Shown: positions 23,924 through 35,064 of the stretch, in pieces
How the letters are laid out: every line of letters begins with the position of its first letter
Position numbering within the stretch: position 1 is the stretch's first letter
From: Tetragonia tetragonoides
Lineage: Eukaryota > Streptophyta > Magnoliopsida > Caryophyllales > Aizoaceae
DNA: 64,000 nucleotides
Reading direction: 5' to 3'
Assembly (NCBI GenBank): GCA_038025085.1
Contig: CM076143.1
Coordinates: 39,291,001-39,355,000, forward strand
Translations under genes and position numbers: made by a program
The notes under the pieces: model-generated
Told to the model about the DNA's origin: nothing
Databases searched by the model: none
Seen by the model: only the letters and a program-made list of their open reading frames with translations

Positions 23924-25476
23924 ATGGTGAACTTTGATGATGCCTTTGATGCTTGGTTGGCCTCCATGAAGGTAGAGGAGAGATTAGAGCTTACTCCCTT
24001 CCATCTTAATGCCTTCTTTCACCTCAAAGAAGTTAAGATTTTGTGGGACTTTCTTCATGCTTCCATTGAGTTTTGGGACCCAAAGTTCTATGTTTTTCGT
24101 TTTGGTGCTCATGAAATGTGCCTGTTGGTAGAGGAGTTCTCCGATATCATTGGCTTTTCAACCGAAAGCCCTCCCGCCGTTCCTTACTTGGGGAGCGCTT
24201 TTGTGGGTGATTTTCAAAGCTACCTCGGGTTGTCTCCCCGTCAAGCAGGTCAAGTGCTTCATGGTGAGGATGTTGAGCTTGCAAAACTCGCGACTTTATT
24301 CACCTCTAGGGCCCGGGATGCGATGGATATGAGGTACAAGAAGCGTGCCTTTGTATTTTGCCTCCTTCATCGTTATTTGTTTGTTGGTGGTAACGAAGAT
24401 GCTCGTATTCCCTCCGAAAAGAAGATGACCATCAATAGGGGCAAAGCTTGCCTTCTTAGGGTGACCGAGCAAATTCAATGGGATAGCTCTCCTATGCACT
24501 TGGTCGTGGGAGAGACAATCCTTGCTTTAGATAGGCTCAAGAGTAATCCTCAAGAGTCCTTTACCGGGAGTCCTTTACTCCTTCAAGTAAGTTTTGTGAT
24601 AAAGCCTTAATCTTTGTGGATTTAACTTTGTTTGGTGAAATTCTCATCTTGTATTGACTTGAATTTTCTTTTGTTGTTTTTGCGTAGATATGGCTACAAG
24701 AGAGACTCCACTTGCTTGATGCTCCCATTGACACTACGAAGTTCCTCGCTAAGCACTTTCCGGCGAGGTGCCGAAAGTTCTCCGAATCCTCTCGGGAGGA
24801 GTGGATAGCATATTTCTACACCGACATCCAACCGGCTTGGTTTGTCCCATGGTGGCGTACCACCAAAATTGTAGGGTGTAATGAGAATGTGCCCTTTACG
24901 AGGATTATTGGTTTGTATACTTTGACGTTCTTCTTATCGAACCGCCTCCTCCGCCAATATGGTTTAAGGAAAAGGATCCCGACTGTAAGTTGTGAACCTC
25001 CTTGCCAAAGGCCCTTAACATCCTCCTTGGTGTCTAATTGGGAACGTCACTGGAACCGTCGCCAAGTGTGGACTAAGCCGGTATACCCTCATTCAAACGG
25101 GTTATCTAGCTTTTATGAGGAATGGATTTGGAGCGGTGACCACCAAGTCAACCGAAGGCTCCTAGAAGAGGAAAGGGAGTTGTTCAAAGCCCGCAAGTAT
25201 GATGAGCCAAGCGGTGTAAGGAAAACTCCTATTGATAGGCCCGCTAAGCCTTCCAAGCCCCAAACTAAGGGTAAGGGAAAAGGCAAGGTAAAGGCCCAAT
25301 CTAAAAAGAGGAAGAACCCGGCCCACTCGGCCAAGCAAGTAGCTCCAATTAGGCCCAAAGATCACGAAGCCTCTTCTACCTATGGTAGGGAAAGATAGGC
25401 TCCAAAAGAACGAATGGAACTTGATGAGCCTAGCGAGCCCGTCCAAGAGCCCGAAGTTAAAGACAAGGAGGAGTAG
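23924..25476 (+). pseudogene. aORF2-A: antisense two-exon DUF7745-like gene
   Basis: ATG at 23924; an upstream in-frame extension begins only with GTG. Exon 1 23924-24586, a 101-bp phase-0 intron (GTAAGT...GCGTAG), exon 2 from 24688. The stretch SIEFWDPKFYVFRFGAHEMC and the following VEEF resemble the FWDP..RVFRF...ELCPTIEEF block of plant DUF7745 proteins. The C-terminus is strongly basic (KGKGKGKVKAQSKKRK), a likely nuclear-localisation stretch. An in-frame TAG at 25396-25398 is followed by 25 more open codons to a second TAG at 25474-25476, so the first stop may be premature. It converges with the integrase end at 25914. Related to aORF2-C throughout. Confidence 0.75.
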
Positions 25477-25717
25477 TCCACCTCTAGTCGTCTAGCAAGT
25501 CTTGTTCTTTTTTGCTTAGTAGTATAATTCAAATAACGGGTTTGCATGCCCAAGTAGATGTAGTTTAGAATTGCCCTTTTATTATTTATTCATTATTTTT
25601 GCACTCTTTTCTTTTATTAGAGCATGTAATGGGCTTTAGCCATATTAATGAAAGACTTGCTTATTTTCGCATTAATCGAATGGATTAAAACTCCCTTAGA
25701 GATTTATTTTGTTAAAG

Positions 25718-25790
25718 TGGTCGGGCCCAAGTTACATGGGTTACCTACATATCCATGCGGAATCAGGCCAATGTAGTTCGTAAAATCAAA
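25718..25790. other. Conserved non-coding box between pol and aORF2 (element A)
   Basis: The segment TCGGGCCC...ATGGGTTACCTACATATCC.GCGGAATCAGGCCAATGTAGTTCGT recurs in element C at 56908-56970 with most bases kept, although the sequence on both sides has diverged. It lies in the roughly 440-bp gap between the convergent ends of integrase and aORF2. A 34-base T run follows at 25795-25828. Function unknown; candidates are an RNA element or a 3'-processing or strand-transfer signal. Confidence 0.6.
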
Positions 25791-25791
25791 T

Positions 25792-25828
<37 letters not shown>

Positions 25829-25913
25829 CCTGTTGTGGGCCCCGCGTGGACGGGTTTGATCGATTTTGACTTGGACTTGGTGCCTTAGTGGGCTCTCTCA
25901 AAGATTTAATATT

Positions 25914-26873
25914 TTATGCATAGAATCGCTTAAGTTGGTCCATATTTGTGAGTTGAGTGAACTCGTTGCCGTCTAAATCCATTAACTTTACCGCTCCACC
26001 GGTTAATATCGTCTTGATAATGTATTGGCCGACCCAATTAGGCTTGAACTTTCCCCGAGGGTCGACTACAATTGGTCTTACCTCTTTTAGGACTAAGTCT
26101 CCTTCTTTTAGTCCTCTAGCCTTGAATCGTTGATCAAAGTGTCTTGCTTGGTAGACATGACCGTAATGTAGGGCATTTAGTCGTCTTTCATCTAGCAAGA
26201 CCAATTGGTCATACCGGGCCTGGACCCAATCTACTTCGGGTAATTCACTTTCCAGAGCTATCCTTAAGGAAGGTATTTCTACCTCGACTGGGAGTACCGC
26301 CTCCATTCCATATACTAGAGGATAAGGCATTGCTCCTATTGAGGATCGAATAGTGGTTCTATACCCCCATAAGGCGAATTGTAGCTTGTCGGGCCAATCT
26401 TTGTAGTTTTCCATCATCTTGGCTATCATTTGCTTCATGTTCTTGTTTGAGGATTCGACGGCTCCATTCGTTTGTGGCCTATAAGGTGAAGATTGTCGAT
26501 GTTGAATTTTAAACTTAGTAAAAAGTTCGGCTCCATCCTTTTTGATTTGGGTCCCCTGATCACTTATGATTTCGTGGGGTACTCCATATCTGGTAATGAT
26601 GTTATCATGTATGAACTTTGCCACGTGCTTTGACGCTATTCTTGCATACGAACGAGCTTCAACCCATTTGGTGAAATAATCTATTGCGACTAGTATGTAT
26701 TCATGGCCTCCTTTTCCTGTAGGGGAGATTTTTCCTATGATGTCAATGCCCCACGCAGAGAACGACCATGGTGAGGTGAATGTATGTAGAGGAGTAGGAG
26801 GTCTATGTTGTAAATTGGCATGGAATTGGCAGCGTGTGCACTTTCTCACGTATTCGATGCAGTCTTTCTCCAT
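25914..26873 (-). CDS. Element A integrase
   Basis: About 320 residues in one open frame. The HHCC-type N-terminal part ends in CTRCQFHANLQH. The catalytic core has D in WGIDIIGK (about residue 44), D in ISDQGTQ (about 102; most gypsy integrases have SDNG) and E in NGAVESSNKNMK (about 138). The C-terminal part carries the GKFKPNW.G.Y.I block of the gypsy GPY/F-type domain. It inserts the cDNA copy into nuclear DNA. The frame is open here, but the upstream polyprotein is broken. Confidence 0.92.
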   Translation of the reverse strand: MEKDCIEYVRKCTRCQFHANLQHRPPTPLHTFTSPWSFSAWGIDIIGKISPTGKGGHEYILVAIDYFTKWVEARSYARIASKHVAKFIHDNIITRYGVPHEIISDQGTQIKKDGAELFTKFKIQHRQSSPYRPQTNGAVESSNKNMKQMIAKMMENYKDWPDKLQFALWGYRTTIRSSIGAMPYPLVYGMEAVLPVEVEIPSLRIALESELPEVDWVQARYDQLVLLDERRLNALHYGHVYQARHFDQRFKARGLKEGDLVLKEVRPIVVDPRGKFKPNWVGQYIIKTILTGGAVKLMDLDGNEFTQLTNMDQLKRFYA

Positions 26874-26979
26874 TGTGGTCCAATAGTATCCTTACCTTAG
26901 GATTTTCTTGACCAAGGTCAGTCCATTCATGTGAGGACCACATACTCCATTATGTATGTCACTCATGACTTTGTTGGCT

Positions 26980-28010
26980 TCACGTTCCTTTAGACATAGA
27001 ACTTAGCCCTTGTGGTGTCATTTTATAAAGTTTGCCTTGCACATGTATGTATTGTGCGGCTAGTCTTCTTAAAGCTCTTTGTGCCCTAGGTGTCGATTGT
27101 GGAGGGTAATCACCTTTGGCTAGTAGATTGAGGAGGTCGGTAAACCATTCTTCTTGTTCCTCCTCATTGACGCATACTTCGAGTGCATTACAAAAGGCGG
27201 GCTCAGTGCGCCTTTGAATGTGAATGGGCATGGAGATTACATCATCTGGAATATTTATCATGGAAGCCATTTTTGCTAAGGCATCCGCGAACTGGTTGTC
27301 ATCTCTAGGAAGGTATGTAAAATGGACGTGAGTGAAATATTTGGCTATCTTTTCAAGATATTCCTGGTAAGGTGCCAGGGATTCGCTTTTCACTCTCCAC
27401 TTTTTGGAGACTTGATTTATGATGAGAGTTGAATCTCCATATACCTTTAGATCCTTATTTGTAGTTCTATTGCCGCTTCTAAACCAATGATGCATGCTTC
27501 ATATTCGGCGCTGTTGTTAGTCACCTCGTGGTCTAATTTGACGGCTATGAGAGTATGTGCGCCTTCTGGGGTGACTAATAATACTCCTACGCCATAACCT
27601 TTTTGGTTTGATGCTCCGTCGAAGTATAACTTCCAAGTGGTTTCTTTGACATTCATTATTCCTTCATCGGGAAAGTCATGTGTAGCATCTTCGCTATTAA
27701 CTGGGTTTTTAGCGAGATGTTCAGAAAGGGCATGTCCTTTGATCGCCTTTTGGTGTTCAAAAGTTAGATCGAATTCTGAAAGCATGACAATCCACCTTGC
27801 TATTCTTCAACTAAGAATAGGTTTTTCAAACAAGTACTTTAGTGGATTCATCCTTGACTTTATGTGGATAGAATGTTGTAGCATGTAGTGTAGAAACTTC
27901 TTCGTTGCAGTGACCAATGCGAGACACGTTTTCTCTAGTGTGGAGTAGCGTGTTTCGTATTCTAAGAACCTCTTGCTAAGGTAGTATATTGCCTTTTCAT
28001 CATTCTCCAC
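26980..28010 (-). pseudogene. Element A RNase H and archaeal-type RNase H
   Basis: 28010-27807 is the C-terminal part of the RT-linked RNase H (KAIYYLSKRFLEYETRYSTLEKTCLALV). After a spacer, 27785-26980 contains a second RNase H of archaeal type: YFDGASNQKGYGVG (first Asp), TNNSAEYEA, VYGDSTLIINQ and DDNQFADALAKMAS. This second RNase H is characteristic of Tat/Ogre-lineage elements. The frame changes near 27490 and near 27790, so the polyprotein is not continuous. Confidence 0.88.
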
Positions 28011-28988
28011 CTTTTAGGCCAACATAGCACCCATGGCGGTTTCTGTGACTGTTAGGTATAGCATAAGTGGCTTTCCCGGAATTGGTGGGACCAATACGGG
28101 TGGATTAGCTAAATACTCCTTGATCTTGTCGAAGGCTTGCTGGCATCGATCATCCAGGGTAGATTTGGTGTCCTTTTTGAGCTTTTTGAAGATCGGCTCG
28201 CATGTAATAGTCAATTTGGATATGAATCAACTTATATATTGGAGCCGTCCTAAGAATCCTCTTATCTCCTTTTCATTTTTGGGAGAGGGCATATCTCTTA
28301 TAGCTTTGATTTTGGTAGGATCAATTTCAATGCCTCTTGTGCTTATGACGAATCCTAAGAGCTTGCCAGAAGTTACTCCAAATGCGCACTTTTGAGGATT
28401 TAATCTCATGTTGTATTTCCGAAGCCTGTCGAAGAATTTCTTTAGAGAGGGTACATGCCCTTCTCTCTCCTTGGATTTGATGATCATATCATCTACATAC
28501 ACCTCGGCTTCCATGTGCATCATGTCATGTAGAAGGGAAGTTGCGGTTCTTTGGTATGTTGCTCCCGCATTCTTCAACCCGAAAGGCATGACGGTATAGC
28601 AATATGTTCCCCATTGGGTTATGAAGGTGGTTTTCTCCATATCTTCTTTGGCCATTTGTATATGGTTATACCCTGCATAGCCGTCCATGATTGATAAGTG
28701 GGCATGTCCTGTGGTATTGTCTACTAATACGTCTATATGTGGCAAGGGAAAGTCGTCCTTTGGACTTGCCTTGTTTAGATCTGTGAAATCGACGCACATC
28801 CTTACTTTGCCGTCCTTTTTTGGAACAGGCACTATATTAGCGACCCATTCTGGATATTGAGCGACCTTAATAAAACCTGCTGCAAGCTGTTTCTGTACCT
28901 CTTCTTTGATTTTTAGTGTTCACTCAGGTTTCATCCTCCGAAGTTTTTGCTTTACTGGCTTTGAATCCGGATTGAGCAGTATTGTATG
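28011..28988 (-). pseudogene. Element A reverse transcriptase
   Basis: The open part 28832-28227 carries VPKKDGKVRMCVDFTDLNKA, MPFGLKNAGATYQR and the catalytic YVDD (about residues 112-115), then the thumb/connection (EIRGFLGRLQYIS and TCEPIFKKLKK). It copies the genomic RNA into cDNA. The segment 28988-28833 (PVKQKLRRM-like) is interrupted by a stop, and another break lies at 28227-28214. Confidence 0.9.
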
Positions 28989-29867
28989 CTATGCTATCTC
29001 ACGACTTATTCCCGACATACCTTTGTAGGACCAAGCGAAAACGTCTATGTATTCTTTTAAGAGATTTATAAAGTTTTCTCGCTCTTTGGGAGTTAACGAT
29101 AAGCCAATGCGCACTTGGCGCGACTCTTGATCGCTTGCCAGATCAATTAATTCTGTTTCTTCCACAATTGAAGTCTTTTGTTCATGCTCTAATAGTGCTT
29201 CAGTTACTTCTTTGGGCAATTCTTGTTCATCTTTTGAATTATTAGCTACTAAGTAATCCAAGAAGTAAGCAGAATCAGTAATCATTTCATTGATAGAGGA
29301 AATTGGAACATCAACTGAGCCATTACTATTGGCTTTAACATCATTAGACTTGCAAACAGAATTAAACATAGATTTGGGTGGACCACCCGACTCTACTATA
29401 TTAGACTCGTCTTCAGAATCAGACTCAGTCCGGTCGGAGTCAGTGTCGATGTCAGGCTTGGACTCTTTGGAGATTGTGATATTAACCTTCTTTCCGTTGG
29501 CTCCCGTCCAGCTTATGGTGCGTTTCTGCTTTGTGAGTTGACCCTCGTTTGGAGTGATCAACCTAGTTGGGTCAAAGTTTGCATCTTGAATTGCATTTTT
29601 GATATTGTGAAGCTCCTCATCTTTTGGATGGCGATGCTCTTGTCCAAATAGTGGACCCAAAGCATTATTGGGTGTGTCCTCTACCCAATCAAAGTTTAGC
29701 CTCCTTTTTATAGGCAAAGGAGTTTCTTCCAGTGCGTAGCAGTCTTGGAAGACTTCGAATACGGGAACTTGGATTCCATAAACAGGGAGAACATAGGGCT
29801 CGGGAAAGCCATAATAAGGGAATGGATAGACGAATTGCCCGTTTAGTGTGTGTGGGTATGGTGCCAT
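28989..29867 (-). CDS. Element A pol: protease-RT spacer and start of RT
   Basis: An acidic spacer with a Ser/Asp/Glu-rich stretch (about residues 130-165) leads into QVRIGLSLT.KERENFINLLKEYIDVFAWSYKGM, the conserved entry to the gypsy RT. The same junction is present in element C (60299 downward and 61976-61795), where a solo LTR has inserted. No separate function is assigned to the spacer. Confidence 0.75.
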   Translation of the reverse strand: MAPYPHTLNGQFVYPFPYYGFPEPYVLPVYGIQVPVFEVFQDCYALEETPLPIKRRLNFDWVEDTPNNALGPLFGQEHRHPKDEELHNIKNAIQDANFDPTRLITPNEGQLTKQKRTISWTGANGKKVNITISKESKPDIDTDSDRTESDSEDESNIVESGGPPKSMFNSVCKSNDVKANSNGSVDVPISSINEMITDSAYFLDYLVANNSKDEQELPKEVTEALLEHEQKTSIVEETELIDLASDQESRQVRIGLSLTPKERENFINLLKEYIDVFAWSYKGMSGISREIA

Positions 29868-30112
29868 GGGGATGTCATAGACTTTGCTTTCCTTAATGGC
29901 CCTTCTCTTCGCCTTTTCTTTGGCGATGTATTCTGTAATTCCTGCTTGGTAGGGTTATAGCCCAACCCAAAAAGATTATTTCCGGCTTTGGATGACCAAA
30001 CTGGAAGTGGTTTGGAGACATCTTTGCCTAGAGATGTGCCAGGGAAGTGCCCCTGATTCCTTAGAATGGCATTAATTCCTAGGTGGGAATATGGTGCGAA
30101 AGGAGCTATATC

Positions 30113-30766
30113 TTACTCAAGTAGGGCGACGCCTTCAGTCATAAAACCCCAAAATTCATCGTCTTGCGCAGTGTGCTCAACTTTAAGAACTGGTGTGTCT
30201 TCAATGCTAGCGACCATAGAATCGGTTCTAACCTCTAGAGCTACCCCCTCGACCCTCATTTTGACCTTTTGGTGTAATGTTGAAGCTATCACGTTTAATC
30301 CATGGAGCCATGGGCGTCCTAGGAGTAAATTGAATGAAGCTGGAATGTCGATGACATGGAATTGTACCATTTTCTCAATTGGTCCAGTGTTAAGGTTAAC
30401 CGAAAATATGTCTAAGACATTTCGTTTGGAATTGTCGTAGGCCCTCAATCCTTGTGCGGCATGTGCGAGGTTGTTGACATTTATGCCCAAGCATTGGGCG
30501 GTCCTTAGCGGACAAACGTTGACAGCGGACCCATTGTCTACTAGAGTCATTAGAACCTGTTTCTTCTCACATATGGAAGTTAGGTAGAGTGCCTTGTTGT
30601 GGTGAGTTCCTTCGGGTGGAAGGTCTTCACTAGTGAATGCAATTGCTTGCAAAGAATTTCCTTTCGTGAAAAGATTGACTAAGTCATCCGGAGTAGTTTC
30701 GGGGAAAACCATAGTTTGGTTAAGTGGTTTTAGTAAAGCATTCCTATGTACTTGAGAAGTAGTCAA
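30113..30766 (-). CDS. Element A aspartic protease
   Basis: The active-site region reads TLVDNGSAVNVCPL (about residues 75-88), the DNGSA form typical of Tat-lineage elements, with the later hydrophobic FNLLLGRPWLH block that closes the protease fold. It cleaves the gag-pol polyprotein. The frame is open over 217 residues; gag ends just upstream at 30773, in a different frame segment. Confidence 0.88.
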   Translation of the reverse strand: MTTSQVHRNALLKPLNQTMVFPETTPDDLVNLFTKGNSLQAIAFTSEDLPPEGTHHNKALYLTSICEKKQVLMTLVDNGSAVNVCPLRTAQCLGINVNNLAHAAQGLRAYDNSKRNVLDIFSVNLNTGPIEKMVQFHVIDIPASFNLLLGRPWLHGLNVIASTLHQKVKMRVEGVALEVRTDSMVASIEDTPVLKVEHTAQDDEFWGFMTEGVALLE

Positions 30767-30772
30767 AAGTTT

Positions 30773-31901
30773 TCATATAGAGATATCGACCTTAGTCTTT
30801 TGAAGCTGTTTAAGTAGTGTAGTTCCATCATCCTCGATTGGAGGGTTTTGATCCTTGTTCTGGACTAGTGGAGAGTCTCTCACTTGTGGTATAATTGAAG
30901 CTGTGTTTTGTGGTGGATCCTTATTTTGGAGATGAGGTGGTATATAGTGCCTTCCCGACCTCGTGAGATGTTCGACTTCAGGAGATTCATCATCAAATGA
31001 GTCGTACCATGCTTTAGAAATCTGGAGGGTAGCATCTTCCTCGTCGCTATCGCTTTCCCAAAGTCCGGCTACGTCTAAGTGGAGGGAGTCAAGCTTAAAT
31101 GGTGGGATAAAATGTCCAGTTGGCACAATTAGGCGAGAGGGGTCCTTTTCTTCCTCTTCATTTGTGATGACGAAAATCGTCCCTAGAGGTTTGGAGTTGT
31201 TGTTTGGAGTGGGAACATTCTTTGGCTTGGGAATAGTCCCATTGTCAAAAAGATCCTGGATTTTATTTTTGAATGTCCAACACTTCTCGGTGTCATGTCC
31301 TTTTCCTCTATGGAATTTGCAATAAAGATTAGGATTCCATGATGGGCTCCTCTTTTCGACGTCAGGATCCGGAGTGGGACCCACGACATTGAGATAGTCA
31401 TTCTTGACAAGCTTTTCCAAAGCTTTAGCATAGGTCATGCCCAATGGGGTGTATTGCCTTTGCGGTTTGTCGTAGACAACATTGACTTCATTAACCTTGT
31501 TGGAAGAGCTTCGCGAGTTGGGATTTTTCTTGTAGTTCAAGTTATAAGTGCCTTTGTTGAGGAAATCCTTGATTTTCTCCTTTTTAAGTGCTTGATCATC
31601 CTCTATGAGCAATCCCATACTATTGAGTTGTGTGTATGAAGTAATTGCTTGATATTTTAGAGGATTGAAGTAAGGAGGTTGTAAGTTCTTGATGAGTTTT
31701 CGAATTTGCTCTTCCTCGGATGGACGGTCAAGCATTTCGGCCACTTTAGTTCTCCATTTCTTAACGAAGTCAGTGACGCCTTCATTTTCACCTTGCTTTA
31801 TTGCTTTCAACTGTCTCATGGTAGTTGGTTGGATGACGTTGTCGGCATACCTAGTGAGGAACAAACTAGACACTTTGTTCCATTCTTGAATCTGACTGGA
31901 C
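30773..31901 (-). pseudogene. Element A gag, C-terminal part
   Basis: Retrotransposon gag domain: RYADNVIQPTTMRQLKAIKQGENEGVTDFVKKWR, then a zinc-binding stretch (YCKFHRGKGHDTEKCWTFKNKIQDL at about 31330-31255) and an acidic C-terminal tail. It packages the element RNA in cytoplasmic particles. It is separated from the N-terminal gag part by the solo LTR at 31907-34012. Confidence 0.88.
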
Positions 31902-31906
31902 TCAAG

Positions 31907-34012
31907 TGTAATACCCCGACTGTTTACGGTATTTTCAGAGAATGATTTATTATTATCTAAAGTAAAAATAGTTATTTGATTTGTATATTTAGTTGTATAT
32001 GTTTATGTGTGTATTTGTTTTGGCTTTTAGAAAAGAAAAAAAAAAGAGGTTTAGAAGTCTAAACCGACTTGCTTTCTCCATCGCCTCACTTATTCCCTTT
32101 TAAGTCCTTCATTAGTTCATTCCCTAACCCCCAACCCCTGGTCTTTTTCCCTTAAACTTAAAAACCCACGAGAGCTACACCACCAGACACCATCTTCTTC
32201 ACATACCATGATCACCACCATCACCGTCGCCATCATCTTCTTTTCTTTCCTTCTCTCTCTAAAACTTTACTGTTGCCATGGTTTCTTTGCGATTGACGGA
32301 CGAATTTTGCCGCCTATTCTCTCTCCTCTGTTTTGTGAGGTAGAACCCCGCCTTCTCCCTTGCTCGTCTCCTGTCACGCAGCTGAGCCCTGGTGGCTGCT
32401 ACTGTTCCGATCGCCGCTAGGTGGATATCGGCCACTAGACGTTGCCCAACAACTTTATTTGCTCGGTTTGTTCATGAAACCCTAGATTGGTCGCGTTTTG
32501 CTTAGTTGAATTTACGATGTGGGCTTTTGTTTATTAATTCTGTTTTTGTTTGGGTCATTTGATTGATTGAAGGGTTTTGTGATGCAAATTGAATTGGGAC
32601 ATCAATTGAGGTAACCCTTTCTATTGGTTTGGAGTTGGATGTTAATTTCTCTTTTATGTGTTAATTGGATGCTTAATTATATGAATTCATGTATATGTTA
32701 TGTGTGGGCTTTAATTCTGAATTTCTTGTTGTAGCTCTTGAACAATTATATGACTTTTGTTATGCGAACTGCATCATGCCATAAACTTTTGGATGATTCT
32801 TATATTGCCATGATTGATTATAGATTATAATGGCTTTGCTAGGGATTTAGTGATTACAGTACAAGGTAGATTATAGAGCTCAGGTTTGTTATTAGACTTT
32901 GAGTAACATTGAATAACTAGACCAAGACATGAGATGCAACTATTTGGGAACCCGTGCCTTGTTGTGGATTGTTTACCTAGAATGGGTGTTTGCAATGAGT
33001 TGAGATTATAGCTTTTGATATGAGATTATGGGAACGATTATGACAAGTATATTGATATTTTGGTTTGAGGCTCGAAAGTTGTTAGTTTCCTTAGTTCTAG
33101 ACATGTGGGTGAGTAGCCTAAGACGTTGACTCTTAGGTGATGAGCATTATTTTATGAAAATAGTTACATGGTTATGAATGGGTCCGAGAGGGAACTTTTG
33201 AGTGCCTGCGGGCTATGTTATGAGTTATGGGGCCTATGGCCGAGTTATGAGAATGGTTTTGCATCTGCGGGTTTTACCGCCAGTTCACTTCCCACATGGT
33301 CGAGGCTAGGAGCTAGTGACTGAGAGCGATTGGCACATTTATTGGGTTTTGAGCTAGAATTGTGAAGAGCTTACGGAATTACTTTAGGAGGTCGTAGTCA
33401 CCTATCTTTTAAGGTTTATGTTATGGAAAGGTCATAGTTGACCTGAGTTGAGATTTCAGTGCTTTCATTTATTTTTCGATAGAATGTTTGGTTACTCAGC
33501 AAAAGCTGATTGGTTGCTTTCTGTGTTACGTGTGTGTGCGTCCATTTTTCTTCAATGGTGGGCCTATGATGAACCTATGCGATATTCGATTGCATGGGGG
33601 AGTAGATTGGAGTATGTTTTACAGGTTGTTCGATTGTGAAGATCTAGATGGACCATTCAATTCGAGATGACCAGAAGATTAGTGTTTTCCGTTTTGATTA
33701 TATTTTATAATTATTCATTTAGTTGTAATTTGTAAAGCATTAAAGTTTGTTGGTTGTTATTGAGTTTGTAAGGTTTGCCTTGCACTCATTCTATGAGTGA
33801 GTGTGGCAGTGATGCTCCGAATTTAGCTAGAAGTCTTCCGCTGTCAGTTTGGATCTTTTGTAAAGATTTGTTTTGTTGTAATTGTTGTTTTAAACAAGTT
33901 GTATTTACTTGATAACTTGGGATGTCTATTTACAAAGGAAACTTTGCCCGATTTTCGGCAAGAGTTTATCCATTTGTGGTTATTTATAAATTAGAAAATC
34001 TGGGGTGTTACA
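31907..34012. mobile_element. Solo LTR inserted in element A gag
   Basis: Begins TGTAATACCCCGAC and ends CTGGGGTGTTACA, with a perfect 5-bp TSD TCAAG at 31902-31906 and 34013-34017. No internal coding domains are present. The sequence is unrelated to the element A, B and C LTRs; the TGTAAYACCCC/GGGGTGTTACA termini occur on many plant LTR families, so the lineage is not assigned. Since it interrupts element A gag, it inserted after element A. Confidence 0.92.
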
Positions 34013-34017
34013 TCAAG

Positions 34018-34690
34018 CTTGAAGAACCATACCCTAACAGTGGGGTCCAAGGTTTGTGAGAAGAGATGAATGTAGAGGTCAGGATCTACTCCTCTGAGGC
34101 CCATTGCGGTGGTGAAAGCCCTTATGTGATCTTTTGGATCATCGGTCCCTTTGAAGGTGGAGACTTCAGGAATAGAGAACTTTTGTGGGAGTTTCCCCTT
34201 GATGTGAGAGGAATATCCTTCAGCATTGATCATGTAGTCACTTATGATCTTGTTTTGAGTAAGAGCTAACTCAAGGTTCTTAATTTGAGCACTTAGCTCT
34301 TCTACTTTGTCATCTCGAGGTGGAGGATCATCTTGGTTAATGGGATCAGCTTCCTTAACCTTGCTTTCTATCCCATGTCACACGGTTTCCCATGGTTTCC
34401 AATATTGTCATCATTTCAGCCAACATCTCATCAGTGGTCTTAGGTGGTGGAGGTGGCATGTCACCTTCGGCCATCTCGGTCAACTTAGAACAGGGTGGTC
34501 GGTATGGAGGGGGAGTAACAAATATTGCGTCAGACCTAGCTTTGCTCGGAGGGGGAGACTCCAATACGAGCTTCCTAACCAGACGTTGATTACTATGATC
34601 GCGCTCCCAAGTTTTCGGACCGACTGTTTTCTTCCCAATCCTGGATAGCGGATAAGACTTAGAAAAGGAAAGACTAACAAGTTCCACAAA
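34018..34690 (-). pseudogene. Element A gag, N-terminal part
   Basis: Frames at about 34687-34355 and 34233-33991 encode a proline-rich N-terminus (DMPPPPPKTTDEMLAEMM) and the start of the gag domain (IKGKLPQKFSIPEVSTFKGTDDPKDHIRAF). The line between them is shifted or stopped. No ATG was identified with confidence. It joins the C-terminal gag at 31901 across the solo LTR. Confidence 0.8.
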
Positions 34691-34808
34691 AGAAAAGTTT
34701 TAAAACAAAGGTGGGGAATCTCTATCTAGAATATTCTATCAGCATAGTTACCCTTGGGGACTAAGTAATGGGTTTAGGTCAAAAGATCTCGATGCGGGAA
34801 AAAAAAAT

Positions 34809-35064
34809 AAAAGATATTATACTCTTGACTAAAAGGAGAGGGGAGAGATATTATCTCGACTCAATATGAGATAAATCAAAAGATATTATACTCTTGACTA
34901 AAAGGAGAGGGGAGAGATATTATCTAGACTCAATATGGGATAAAGAAAAAGATATTATACTCTTGACTAAAAGGAGAGGGGAGAGATATTATCTCGACTC
35001 AATATGGGATAAAGCAAAAGATATTATACTCTTGACTAAAAGGAGAGGGGAGAGATATTATCGA
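34809..35064 (-). repeat. 69-bp tandem repeat in element A leader
   Basis: About 3.7 nearly identical copies of a 69-bp unit (unit starts at 34809, 34878, 34947 and 35016), each containing GATATTATACTCTTGAC and AGGAGAGGGGAGAGATATTA. It lies in the untranslated leader between the primer-binding site and gag. The copies are much more alike than the decayed genes nearby, indicating recent expansion or homogenisation. The rest of the leader (35065-35795) has no gene. Confidence 0.93.

Noticed and set aside
19716..25500. Host gene cluster with plant mobile domain, independent of transposons
   Set aside because: An equivalent pair sits at the same place, antisense and downstream of integrase, in a second diverged gypsy element (52102-56735), so the genes belong to the elements.
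32208..32420. A 70-residue frame starting at an ATG with a hydrophobic leader
   Set aside because: It lies in the solo LTR at 31907-34012, near its CT-rich leader; no homology recognised.
34809..35064. CRISPR-like array
   Set aside because: The 69-bp units are directly abutting with no unique spacers; this is a plain tandem repeat in a eukaryotic retrotransposon leader.
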